Assembly (NCBI GenBank): GCA_947165795.1 | Contig: CAMVBP010000031.1 | Coordinates: 1 to 13,408 of the forward strand | Length of the DNA stretch: 13,408 nt | From: an uncultured Treponema sp. | GTDB lineage: Bacteria; Spirochaetota; Spirochaetia; Treponematales; Treponemataceae | Direction of reading: 5' to 3' | Shown: piece after piece, positions 5,702 through 13,408 of the stretch | How positions within the stretch are numbered: the first letter of the stretch is position 1 | How the letters are laid out: each line of letters starts with the position of its first letter | The notes under the pieces: model-generated | What the model saw: only the letters and a program-made list of their open reading frames with translations | What the model was told of the DNA's origin: nothing | Database searches by the model: none | Translations under genes and position numbers: made by a program

Positions 5702-7007
5702 ATTCAAACATCAAACTTTTCTGAATATTGTCGAACATTTCGGTCTGTAATCTGGCTGTTTTTATTCCAAGAATAGCCGGATCATATCTTTTGTTTAATT
5801 TAAGAGCTTCCTGCCACATTTCAATTGCTTTTTGCCATTCACCTTCTGAATAATATATGAGGCCCTGACTGTAATATTCATCAATCTGTTTTTCTACAGT
5901 TGAGCGGCCCTTATCGCCAAGCAGAATTTTTGCAGAAAGGCTTATTTTATTTAATGGCGCTGCAGAAGTAGTAAAATCGAGCGTGTAATTCATATTCATC
6001 TGTAATTTCTGATATTCAAATTCAAAACCGCAGGAAATTCTCGGGTTTCCGCCTTTCATTGCAAAACCGCCGAGCAAAGAAACAGACTTTGTAATTTGAA
6101 AACCAATTCCGCTGCCTATATATGGTGTATGAAATGTGTTCAAATCATTAAAATTTATTGGCTGCGAATATTCCAGAGAAATAATAAGCGGTTTTATAGG
6201 GCGAACAGAAATTCCGCCGTTTATTGAAGAGGGAAGAGAATCGTCTTTAATAACTTCGTTTCCAAAGCCTGTATATGAAAGACCTATATTTTTTACGCTT
6301 AATCCTATTCTAAGATTAGGGTCTCTGGATGCAAAGAATTTTAATACGTTAAACTGAAGGAGAATTCCTGCATCTGCCATAAATGCAAGTCCGCTTTGTT
6401 CTAAGCCAGAACCTTCAATAATTTTATTTGTATTGTCATCTGAATAATCAGGAACTGAACGCCAGCCGGCCTTTAAATTTGCACCTATGCAAAGACCTTT
6501 AAAATCATAGCCCGAAAGAAAATTATAAGAAAAATTAAGGCAGCCGGTTGTTTCTGAATAATAAGAACTAGCAGTTTTTTCTCCAAACATATTATATTCG
6601 CTGAACGGAACATAAAAACAGCTTGCATAGGCGCCAAGTCCTAAATCCGGCAGTTTTTTTAGCCTTGTAGTAAAGGCAAGGGTTTCCATTTTTGCATCTG
6701 CAATCGGTGAATTGTGAAAAAGCGAAAATTGAGTTTCTTTTTGAACGCTTGCCGCCGCCGGATTAAACTGAAGATAGCTTATATCATCGCTAAGACCTGT
6801 ATATGCAAGTCCAAGGCTTTCTGTTCTTCCGCCAAAAGGAATTAATAAAGAGCGGAAAACTGTAAGTCCTTCATTATCATCTTCTGTACCGTAAAATGAT
6901 TCCGACAGGGATTCTTCCAGAGTAGACAAGGAAACAGCGTTAGCTTTGGCAAAAAAGCACAGCAAAAGAGAAAAAAATGCATATTTATGAATAAGTTTCC
7001 TCATCAT
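5700..7007 (-). CDS. UPF0164 family outer-membrane beta-barrel-like protein
   Basis: About 435 residues from the ATG at 7007-7005. A basic n-region (MMRKLIHKY) and a hydrophobic stretch ending AKANA form a signal peptide, so the protein is exported. Next come the family signature LGLAYTGLSDDISYLQFNPA, alternating amphipathic beta segments, a run including GLCIGANLKAGWRS, a beta-rich second half (LNTFHTPYIGSGIGFQ, NYTLDFTTSAAPLN) and a C-terminal TPR-like helix pair (YYSQGLIYYSEGEWQKAIEMW, EALKLNKRYDPAILG). This matches UPF0164, a treponemal family related in fold to FadL/PorV-type barrels; transport of hydrophobic ligands is suggested for some relatives and not shown here. An ATG 15 codons upstream (7052) would put a polar extension before the signal peptide and lacks a ribosome binding site, so I prefer 7007 or the adjacent 7004. 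Divergent from the TPR-like gene at 7120. Confidence 0.85.
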   Translation of the reverse strand: MMRKLIHKYAFFSLLLCFFAKANAVSLSTLEESLSESFYGTEDDNEGLTVFRSLLIPFGGRTESLGLAYTGLSDDISYLQFNPAAASVQKETQFSLFHNSPIADAKMETLAFTTRLKKLPDLGLGAYASCFYVPFSEYNMFGEKTASSYYSETTGCLNFSYNFLSGYDFKGLCIGANLKAGWRSVPDYSDDNTNKIIEGSGLEQSGLAFMADAGILLQFNVLKFFASRDPNLRIGLSVKNIGLSYTGFGNEVIKDDSLPSSINGGISVRPIKPLIISLEYSQPINFNDLNTFHTPYIGSGIGFQITKSVSLLGGFAMKGGNPRISCGFEFEYQKLQMNMNYTLDFTTSAAPLNKISLSAKILLGDKGRSTVEKQIDEYYSQGLIYYSEGEWQKAIEMWQEALKLNKRYDPAILGIKTARLQTEMFDNIQKSLMFE

Positions 7008-7107
7008 ATTTTTTTCGGAGTATATTTTATATCTTTTTAAACATTTTTGCATTAAATAGTAAATTTTGGAAAGTTTAACTGATTTTATTCCGAAAATTTG
7101 ATAGAGT

Positions 7108-7113
7108 AAAGGA
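7108..7113 (+). promoter_or_regulatory. Ribosome binding site AAAGGA that fixes a GTG start
   Basis: AAAGGA followed by ATTCTG and GTG at 7120-7122. The GTG is immediately followed by AAG AAA TTT TTT, the start of a normal signal peptide, so GTG is accepted as start. Confidence 0.7.
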
Positions 7114-7119
7114 ATTCTG

Positions 7120-10100
7120 GTGAAGAAATTTTTTATATTATTTTCAGTTTTATTTTTCGCTTTTTCGCCATGTGCTTTTTCTCAGTCTCTTGCAGAAATT
7201 GATGCACTTATAAACGATACGAATTATGACCAGGCGCTTATTCTGCTTAATCAGTACATAATTGAAAAGCCTGATGATTTTGACAGTGCACAAAAACGAA
7301 TTAAAAAAATATTAAAGGCACGAAAGGATTACGCATCTCTTGCAAACAAATTAATTGATTTAATTCAGACAGATCCTGGAAACGATAAAGAGATTTATGA
7401 AATAACAAGCCGGCTTGAACAGTTCGAAAAAAATCCTTCGGATAAAAACCTTCAGTTTATTGCCGACTTAAAGAAATCTGCCGAGTTCAATTATTTCAGG
7501 GCTGTTTTTCTGGAAATATTGCAGTCTTCTGCGCAGCTTACAATGCAGAAAAATTATTCAGGTTCTTCGGCAAAGCTTAGGGAAGGTTTCTGGCTTTACC
7601 GTGACAATTATTATGAAAAATGGAATTTAAATCCGGATATAATTTCGCGGACAAACAGTGCAGTAGCAAGACTGGAAAAATTAATGAATGAGTATGAAGA
7701 GCGAAGCTTTCATTCAAAAATTAATGATTCCATTGTAACGTTCAGTAAAGGAAATGAATCTCAATACGAAACTACAGTTCAAAGATTTTCTGATGTAAAA
7801 AGTCAGATGAAAAATATTGCAAGACTTCGTTCGGATGTGTGTCTTGCCGGAGAAGAATTCCGCAGCCTGTTTGCCGAAGTTTCTGCCATAGACAGCGATA
7901 CGACAGATGCTTCCTATCTGCCGTTTATGATCCGCTACATTTTTGGACTTGATTCAATTAAGAATTCAGCGCTGCTTGGTTCAATCGATTATTTGTGGAC
8001 TGATTCAATAAACCAGTTAAACGATTATGTATTTGCGCGGGTTCAGGCTTCTTATAATAATTATTTAAATAATCAGACTTCGCAAACCCTGCTTTCCGTT
8101 CAAAATTATGTACAGCTCGAAAATGAAGTTCTGGATTTATATTCATATCTTGATTCTTCTAAAGAAATTGTTCCCTACGAAAATAATTTTTTGACATATA
8201 AAAATATCTGCGTTTATGCAGGCGAGCTTTGTAAAAATTATTATGAATTGAATAATAAAATTGCAGTTTTAGAAAATACAGATCTTAATCAGGCGGACGT
8301 TTCTTCTGTCCTGAAAAAAACTGCAGACAATTCTGTGCTTCTTGGCGCAAAAGAAGATTTATTGCTGCAGAATACTTTATGGTATTATTACTGCAAAAAC
8401 TGGACTGAACTTGAAGACCGTTATAAAGAGAGCGTAGAAAAGGCTTTTGAATTACAGAAAAAATCAAATGAAAATGCCTGGAATCTTGCAAAAGCAGATT
8501 ACCAGCAGAAAACAGATTCTTCCTTGAATAAATTCGAAGATTATAATCAGCTGGCCTCTGCGTTAATTACAGGAATTCCACGAAAGCTTACCGAACAGGA
8601 AATTGCCGCTGTAAAAAAAGATGCATATTATTTAAAAGAAATTAATTTTGCCGCTGACTCAGGCATTTCCGGCGCGGATGAATTTGCTGATGAACTTATG
8701 GATGTTTCTTATGCTTATCCTGATCTTGCAGTTCTTCTGTGCAAAAAAATGAATAATGAAATTGCAGATACGCTTAATACTTTTAATTCTTATTCTGAAC
8801 GTTCCATGCAGGAATATAATTTTTGCGAAATCTGGAAAACTGATGATTTTGTAAATGAATCAGAACAGCAGATACAGAATATTATTCAGGCTCAAAAGCA
8901 GCAGCTTGCAGCGCAGAACCTTAAGGTAAATAATTATATGGCGCAGGCAAATCAGAAAATAACAAATTCAATTCTTGCAAAAAACGAAGCCGATGTAAGG
9001 TTTAATGAAGCTCAGACTGCGCTTAATAAAGACGATTTTGATACGGCCAGAAAAAAGCTGGAAGCGGCACTTTCAAAATATGACGAATCACTTTCGAATC
9101 AGAATGATGAAAAGCTTAGGGCTCAATGGGATGAAAAACTCATGGAGCTTGGTAATTTAATTACTAAAAATGAAAATCTTATTGTTGTAAAGGAAGTTCG
9201 CCAGTTAAAAACTCTTGCAAAGGATGCATATTTTAACGGTCGTTTTGAAGATGCAGAAAAATATCTTAATCAGGCAAAAATCAGATGGGCAGTTACAAAT
9301 GTTACGGAAGATGAAGAAATTTCAAACCTGCTGAATTTTGTAAACACAGCCATTTCCATGAAGACCGGCCGCGATATTCTTCCATCGGCACCGCAGTATC
9401 CGGAAATGTCTCAGCTGATTGATATAGCGTATGCATATTTTAACGAGGGAAGTAGTCTTTTAAACAGCGGAAAGAAAGCCGAAGCTCAGGAAAAATTTAC
9501 GCTTGCTATGGAAAGCATTCAAAAGGTTCAGTATGTTTATCCGTTAAATCAGCAGGCATCTTTGCTTACGCTTAAAATTAATAAGCTGTTAAATCCTCAG
9601 AAGTTTGAAGAAGAATTTTCACAGAAAATTCAGACTGCACGCGAGATGGTAAAGAATTCGTCTACAAGACAGGAAGGCTATTCAAATCTTTTGGATTATT
9701 ATGAAATTGAACCGAATTACAAAGACTTAAAAGATATAATTTATCAGGTAGAAATTGATATAGGAATAAGACAAAAGCCTGCCGACAATACGCGGCAGAA
9801 TACCGCTAAAAATTATATAAAGCTTGCTCAGAATATTGTAAACAAAAAAAATGCAGATGAAAAAAGCCTGAATGAAGCTTTGTCTTATATAAATCAGGCG
9901 CTTGCAATTTTGCCTGATGATACAACTGCGGTAAATTTAAAAGATGAAATTACAACAAGAATCGGTGGAACTACATCTTCCGTACTTTCAACTGAAGATG
10001 AAAAGCTTTATCGGCTTGCAATTCAGCGTTTACAGAGTAATAATATTGTTGGTGCAAATATGATTGTGGAGCAGCTTCTTAGAAAACCTCAGAATGCCTC

Positions 10101-10149
10101 TTCTCAGAAAATTAAGGAGTTAAAGAATAAGATTGATGCACGAAGTTAA
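7120..10149 (+). CDS. Large exported helical protein with TPR-like repeats, unknown function
   Basis: 1009 residues. Residues 1-22 are a type I signal peptide (MKKFFILFSVLFFAF, likely cut after AFS). The Cys at 18 has Pro before it, so a lipoprotein is unlikely. The mature part is almost wholly alpha-helical and rich in Lys, Glu, Asn and Gln. Degenerate TPR-like helix pairs are seen at about 27-60 (NYDQALILLNQYIIEKPDD), 636-660 (DDFDTARKKLEAALSKYDES), 705-725 (NGRFEDAEKYLNQAKIRWA), 770-800 (AYFNEGSSLLNSGKKAEAQE) and 915-935 (LNEALSYINQALAILPDD). Heptad-like stretches near 590-640 suggest coiled coil. No catalytic motif is recognised. It probably acts as a periplasmic scaffold; that is inference. 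It overlaps the next gene by 14 nt, so the two are likely translationally coupled parts of one envelope system. Confidence 0.85.
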   Translation: MKKFFILFSVLFFAFSPCAFSQSLAEIDALINDTNYDQALILLNQYIIEKPDDFDSAQKRIKKILKARKDYASLANKLIDLIQTDPGNDKEIYEITSRLEQFEKNPSDKNLQFIADLKKSAEFNYFRAVFLEILQSSAQLTMQKNYSGSSAKLREGFWLYRDNYYEKWNLNPDIISRTNSAVARLEKLMNEYEERSFHSKINDSIVTFSKGNESQYETTVQRFSDVKSQMKNIARLRSDVCLAGEEFRSLFAEVSAIDSDTTDASYLPFMIRYIFGLDSIKNSALLGSIDYLWTDSINQLNDYVFARVQASYNNYLNNQTSQTLLSVQNYVQLENEVLDLYSYLDSSKEIVPYENNFLTYKNICVYAGELCKNYYELNNKIAVLENTDLNQADVSSVLKKTADNSVLLGAKEDLLLQNTLWYYYCKNWTELEDRYKESVEKAFELQKKSNENAWNLAKADYQQKTDSSLNKFEDYNQLASALITGIPRKLTEQEIAAVKKDAYYLKEINFAADSGISGADEFADELMDVSYAYPDLAVLLCKKMNNEIADTLNTFNSYSERSMQEYNFCEIWKTDDFVNESEQQIQNIIQAQKQQLAAQNLKVNNYMAQANQKITNSILAKNEADVRFNEAQTALNKDDFDTARKKLEAALSKYDESLSNQNDEKLRAQWDEKLMELGNLITKNENLIVVKEVRQLKTLAKDAYFNGRFEDAEKYLNQAKIRWAVTNVTEDEEISNLLNFVNTAISMKTGRDILPSAPQYPEMSQLIDIAYAYFNEGSSLLNSGKKAEAQEKFTLAMESIQKVQYVYPLNQQASLLTLKINKLLNPQKFEEEFSQKIQTAREMVKNSSTRQEGYSNLLDYYEIEPNYKDLKDIIYQVEIDIGIRQKPADNTRQNTAKNYIKLAQNIVNKKNADEKSLNEALSYINQALAILPDDTTAVNLKDEITTRIGGTTSSVLSTEDEKLYRLAIQRLQSNNIVGANMIVEQLLRKPQNASSQKIKELKNKIDARS

Positions 10150-13100
10150 AAAACTCAAAAGAATTATTTTTCTTTTTACATCATTTATAATTTTCTCCAC
10201 AGCTGCTTTTTGCGAAGATTTTTATTGGGAAAATCCTGTTTCCATTACTTCTGCAGATTCACGTTTTCCTGTCGTTGTAAAAGGCAAAAATTCTTCGCTG
10301 GTAATTTGGGAAGAAGTCGATACTGCAAACAAGCAGTTTTATCTTTCCAGCAGAATTTATAATTCACTTACATCATTTTCAGATAATCTTCGTTTTGCAG
10401 GTCCTTATTCATATGCTTCTGATGAAGTTCCTGAATCTTTTACTGCCTGCAGTAACGAAAAAGGGCAGATATGTATTGCAGTAATGGCCGGGCCTTCACG
10501 TATCGAGGCACTTTTTTCGGATAACGATGGTGCTTCGTTTACAAAATCCATGCTGCAGACTGCAAATGAAATTATTGCTCCAAGAGTTTTTGCCGCAAGC
10601 GACAATAAATTCATGATGTTTACTTCTTTTGGAAAAGAAGATTCATTTACAATTTATTATTCTCAGTCCGGAGACGGCGTTTCTTGGTCAAAGTTTTCTC
10701 AGTTTACGCCTTCCCAAAATTTCAGAAATCCTTTTATTCCGTCTCTTGTTTCTTTTGAAAATATGGATGTTGTTGCCTTTCAGTCTCAGTATACTTCAAC
10801 TGTAACAAACCGTCTTTCCTATCAGATTTATATAACTTCAAAAGAAAAAAACGGAAAATGGAAAACTCCGGTAATGGTAACCGATTCAAAAAGTTTAATT
10901 TCCAAAGGTACAAAAGAATTTTACGAATATCAGAATCAAAGACCATATTTATATAAAAAGGGCAGTTCCGTTTATCTTTTGTGGGAAAGAACAGAATCTA
11001 CCAATGCTTCAATTTATATTGCAGATGTAACCGGCATTATTAACTCTTTAAATGAAAACAGCGGAGCCGCAAATCCTGCAGCCGTAAGCGATTCTTATTC
11101 TGCGCTTTCTGCGGCAGATATTTCTATAGTTGCAGAAAGCGGAAATTCAAGCCGTGCAATTCCTTTTGAATATAATTCTTCAATGTGCGTTACCTGGTTT
11201 GACACAAGGCGCGGTAAAGAAAGTGTTTATTTTGCAAGCCAGACAGGCGCTTACTGGCAAGAATCTTCGCTGGCCGTAAATAATAATTCAAACATGTTTC
11301 CGTATCCGCTTCTTCTGCCGGAAAAAACTGCAGAAAGCTCCGGAGATAATTCAGAAGTTTTAACCTTTGCTTTTCAGCAGACAACTCCAAATAATAAAAA
11401 TTCAATTTCTTTTCTTTCGCCCGATAAAACTGTTTTGCCGCCAAAAATAATTCCGCTTTCCTATAAAAAGGGAAAGAGTGCGGCTGCAAAAAATGTACGC
11501 TATCAAATTCAGTTTCCGGCAGATTCGTCAAATATTGCAGGCTATTCTTATACCTGGGAAAAATCTCGTGTCTCTGAACCTCAAAAGGTTATACAGAATT
11601 TTACAAGTACAGATAAAATTTCTGTAAAGGCAGAAGAGGGCGGAGAATATTATTTTTCCGTAAGAGTTCAGGATTATGCAGGAAACTGGTCGGAAACAGT
11701 CAGCGAATTATATAATCTGGATTTAACTCCGCCTGAGCCGCCGCAGATTACATTAAACAATCTTGATTCTTATGGTTTTGTAAAATCAAATAATTTCAGT
11801 ATGAGTTGGGAACCTTCTGTTTCTGAAGATGCGGTAAGCTATTATTACAAGCTTGAGTATGCAGGCAGCGTTCCAAAAAATATTTCTGTTTCAAAAAATC
11901 ATCCGATGACTCTTGGTGCAGCTCAGGTTGCGGCTGTAAAAGAAAGCCTTGAACAGAAATACGAAAAGACTCTTGAAAAAGCCGTGAATATAGAAGGTCA
12001 GGTTCGCAATGGCTCTGCAACTTCTACAATCCGTTTGAATTCTAAAAATTATGCAAACCTTCAGAACGGAGTTTATACATTTTCAATTGCCGCAGTTGAT
12101 GAATGCGGAAATATTGGAAAAGCAAATTCAGTTCTTTTAATATTAAATAAATATCAGCCGTCAACTTATATATCTTCAATAGATAAAGCAAAAGGTGATT
12201 CTTCTACAGTTCTCTCTGTTTCCGGTTCAGGCTTTACTTATGACGGAACAATTTCTGAAATTTATATTGATAAGGATGGAGCTGCTCCTTACGATCTTGT
12301 CCTTAAAAAAGAGAACGGGGACTTTAAAGTAACTTCAGATTCAAAAATAACTTCGATAAATATCGGAAACAATCTTGATGAAGGAAACTACCGGTTGGGA
12401 GTTTACCATACAGACCGCGGATTATATTTTACAAATATTGCCATAAAAATTGAGCGTAACGGAAATTTAAAAATTGAATCGGATTATGTTCCACAAAAGA
12501 AAGTTCATCTTGTTAATATCGTAAGCAGAAAAATAAATGTTTTAATTCTTGTTCTGCTGATTATTTTAGCAGGAATAATAATCGTATTTTATATGCAGAA
12601 TCTGTTTTTTAATCATCGTGAAAATAGAATTACATTAAAAGAAATAAACGCCTTTTGGAAAGGAGAAGCTATGCCGCTGAAAAATAAAAACAAGAAATTC
12701 AAAATTCAACCTACGTTAAAGATTAAACTTATGAGTTATATTTATGTTCTCATAGTTGCAGTAGTTGCTGCAGTTACTTATGAAAACGGCTCAAATGTAA
12801 TTCAGCTTCAGTCACAGACAATGGCAGCTTCACTCCAAAACCGTGCAGAGGTTCTTCTGGAAAGTTTATGTTCAGGCGTTAAAAATTTCTTTCCTTCAAA
12901 TAATATTCTTGAATTAACGGCTCTTCCTTCTCAAAAGGATGCAATGAGCGAAGTAAAATATGTAACAATAATCGGGCAGAGTCAGGATTCTTCCGACGTA
13001 AAAAATCTGTCTTATGTTTGGGCAACTAACGATTCTGATATTTCTTCAAAAACAGATTCATACACATTCTCTTATGGTGAGTCTAAACTAACAGATGAAA

Positions 13101-13408
13101 CAATTCTTTCTATAATTCAAAAATACGAAGAACTCGATAAGCGGATTGCAGAAGCCGAAAAAGAAAATTCAGATAATATTGATTCTCTTACAAAGCAGGC
13201 AGAAAGCCTTTATCAGACTGGACGTAAAGAAGATGAACAGATGGCAGATCAGCTTTCTGAAGTTCTTATGGAACTTCGTAACCGAATTGATGCTGAGTTA
13301 AGATCCTTCAGCGACAGTGAAGTAGGTTCATGGCCGCCTTTTGATACAGAAAGCCTTGATAAAGAAAATTCAGATTATACAAAAACATTTGATGCATTAA
13401 ATGCTGCA
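10136..13408 (+). CDS. Membrane-anchored propeller/FN3-like protein fused in frame to a sensor-like region (3' end outside window)
   Basis: Frame 2 is open from ATG 10136 to the window's end, 1091 codons, with no stop. Residues 1-27 are a signal sequence (MHEVKKLKRIIFLFTSFIIF). About 30-440 resemble a sialidase/BNR-type beta-propeller: Asp-box-like SDNDGASF (128-135) and SGDGVSW (178-184), and later WFDTRRGKESVYFA. About 450-670 hold two or more Ig/FN3-like modules with DYAGNWSE and DECGNIGK. One membrane segment is at about 802-822 (VLILVLLIILAGIIIVF), followed by a short polar linker. A second is at about 866-884 (MSYIYVLIVAVVAAVTY), then a helical, probably extracytoplasmic region like the sensor part of a transmembrane signalling protein. 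The output domain, if any, is outside. No sialidase activity can be claimed. AAGGAG at 10114-10119 is 16 nt from the ATG, so coupling to the upstream gene (14-nt overlap) probably drives translation. An internal start at 12671 may begin a second product. Confidence 0.8.
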   Translation, partial: MHEVKKLKRIIFLFTSFIIFSTAAFCEDFYWENPVSITSADSRFPVVVKGKNSSLVIWEEVDTANKQFYLSSRIYNSLTSFSDNLRFAGPYSYASDEVPESFTACSNEKGQICIAVMAGPSRIEALFSDNDGASFTKSMLQTANEIIAPRVFAASDNKFMMFTSFGKEDSFTIYYSQSGDGVSWSKFSQFTPSQNFRNPFIPSLVSFENMDVVAFQSQYTSTVTNRLSYQIYITSKEKNGKWKTPVMVTDSKSLISKGTKEFYEYQNQRPYLYKKGSSVYLLWERTESTNASIYIADVTGIINSLNENSGAANPAAVSDSYSALSAADISIVAESGNSSRAIPFEYNSSMCVTWFDTRRGKESVYFASQTGAYWQESSLAVNNNSNMFPYPLLLPEKTAESSGDNSEVLTFAFQQTTPNNKNSISFLSPDKTVLPPKIIPLSYKKGKSAAAKNVRYQIQFPADSSNIAGYSYTWEKSRVSEPQKVIQNFTSTDKISVKAEEGGEYYFSVRVQDYAGNWSETVSELYNLDLTPPEPPQITLNNLDSYGFVKSNNFSMSWEPSVSEDAVSYYYKLEYAGSVPKNISVSKNHPMTLGAAQVAAVKESLEQKYEKTLEKAVNIEGQVRNGSATSTIRLNSKNYANLQNGVYTFSIAAVDECGNIGKANSVLLILNKYQPSTYISSIDKAKGDSSTVLSVSGSGFTYDGTISEIYIDKDGAAPYDLVLKKENGDFKVTSDSKITSINIGNNLDEGNYRLGVYHTDRGLYFTNIAIKIERNGNLKIESDYVPQKKVHLVNIVSRKINVLILVLLIILAGIIIVFYMQNLFFNHRENRITLKEINAFWKGEAMPLKNKNKKFKIQPTLKIKLMSYIYVLIVAVVAAVTYENGSNVIQLQSQTMAASLQNRAEVLLESLCSGVKNFFPSNNILELTALPSQKDAMSEVKYVTIIGQSQDSSDVKNLSYVWATNDSDISSKTDSYTFSYGESKLTDETILSIIQKYEELDKRIAEAEKENSDNIDSLTKQAESLYQTGRKEDEQMADQLSEVLMELRNRIDAELRSFSDSEVGSWPPFDTESLDKENSDYTKTFDALNAA
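12659..12673 (+). promoter_or_regulatory. Strong in-frame internal ribosome binding site and ATG
   Basis: AAAGGAG (12659-12665), five bases, ATG (12671-12673), in frame at codon 846 of the long reading frame. It lies between the two membrane segments, and the product would begin MPLKNKNKKFKIQPTLKIKL followed by a membrane segment, a normal N-terminus for a bitopic sensor protein. Either the long frame is one protein and this is a chance purine-rich stretch (encoding KGE), or it is the real start of a separate downstream gene whose upstream neighbour has no stop before it. Confidence 0.45.

Noticed and set aside
7008..7119. Divergent promoters between the UPF0164 and TPR-like genes
   Set aside because: They must exist, but the A/T-rich gap offers only weak hexamers (for example TATACT at 7024-7019 on the minus strand) without matching -35 boxes, so I cannot place them.
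7120..7185. Lipoprotein signal in the 1009-residue protein (Cys 18)
   Set aside because: The residue before Cys is Pro and the -3 to -1 positions do not fit even the loose spirochaetal lipobox; a normal type I cleavage after AFS fits better.
10514..10687. Active sialidase
   Set aside because: Only Asp-box-like and propeller-like strands are seen; no catalytic Arg triad, Tyr or Glu set can be identified, so only the fold type is suggested.

Overview
The window looks like a chromosomal stretch from a host-associated or gut-type Treponema (Spirochaetota). The evidence is low GC with A/T-rich intergenic DNA, a UPF0164 family outer-membrane protein (a family I know only from treponemes and relatives), a single-chain GlyRS of the archaeal/eukaryotic type, a DUF4912 gene next to a DUF1957/GH57 gene, and large secreted repeat proteins without enzyme motifs. 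I see no transposase, integrase, phage gene, CRISPR array, tRNA or rRNA. The species assignment is an inference.

Layout, left to right. (1) 1-657: the 3' end of the glycyl-tRNA synthetase gene. Its stop codon sits at the foot of a 157-nt imperfect hairpin (653-809) that ends in a T-tract. (2) 836-1597: a short aldo/keto-reductase-fold protein that has lost three of the four catalytic tetrad residues. (3) 3062-1635 (minus): an HD-GYP protein with two altered metal-ligand positions, starting at a TTG set by a strong ribosome binding site. (4) 3063-3454: no protein gene that I accept. It holds a probable small structured RNA on the minus strand with a very good intrinsic terminator, a 14-bp palindrome in that RNA's presumed promoter, and a TTGACA promoter placed so close to the next ATG that the mRNA may be leaderless. 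(5) 3455-5686: a DUF4912 gene followed by a DUF1957/GH57-like gene split into two overlapping frames. (6) 7007-5700 (minus): a UPF0164 outer-membrane beta-barrel-like protein. (7) 7120-10149: a 1009-residue exported helical/TPR-like protein from a GTG start. (8) 10136-13408: a gene open at the window's end, overlapping the previous one by 14 nt. It encodes a signal sequence, a sialidase-like propeller region, Ig/FN3-like modules, a membrane segment, a short linker, a second membrane segment and the start of an extracytoplasmic sensor-like region. It contains a strong internal Shine-Dalgarno/ATG in frame.

How the genes may work together. The right half (UPF0164 protein, TPR-like exported protein, membrane-anchored propeller/FN3 protein) reads as a cell-envelope set, with the last two translationally coupled. 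The left half contains three neighbouring proteins (AKR-like, HD-GYP-like, GH57-like) that keep their family folds but lack expected catalytic or metal-binding residues. They may be binding or regulatory proteins rather than enzymes. That is inference. The best candidates for something undescribed are the minus-strand RNA at about 3337-3199, the two-module membrane protein at 10136 onward with its internal start, and the large hairpin after the GlyRS gene.
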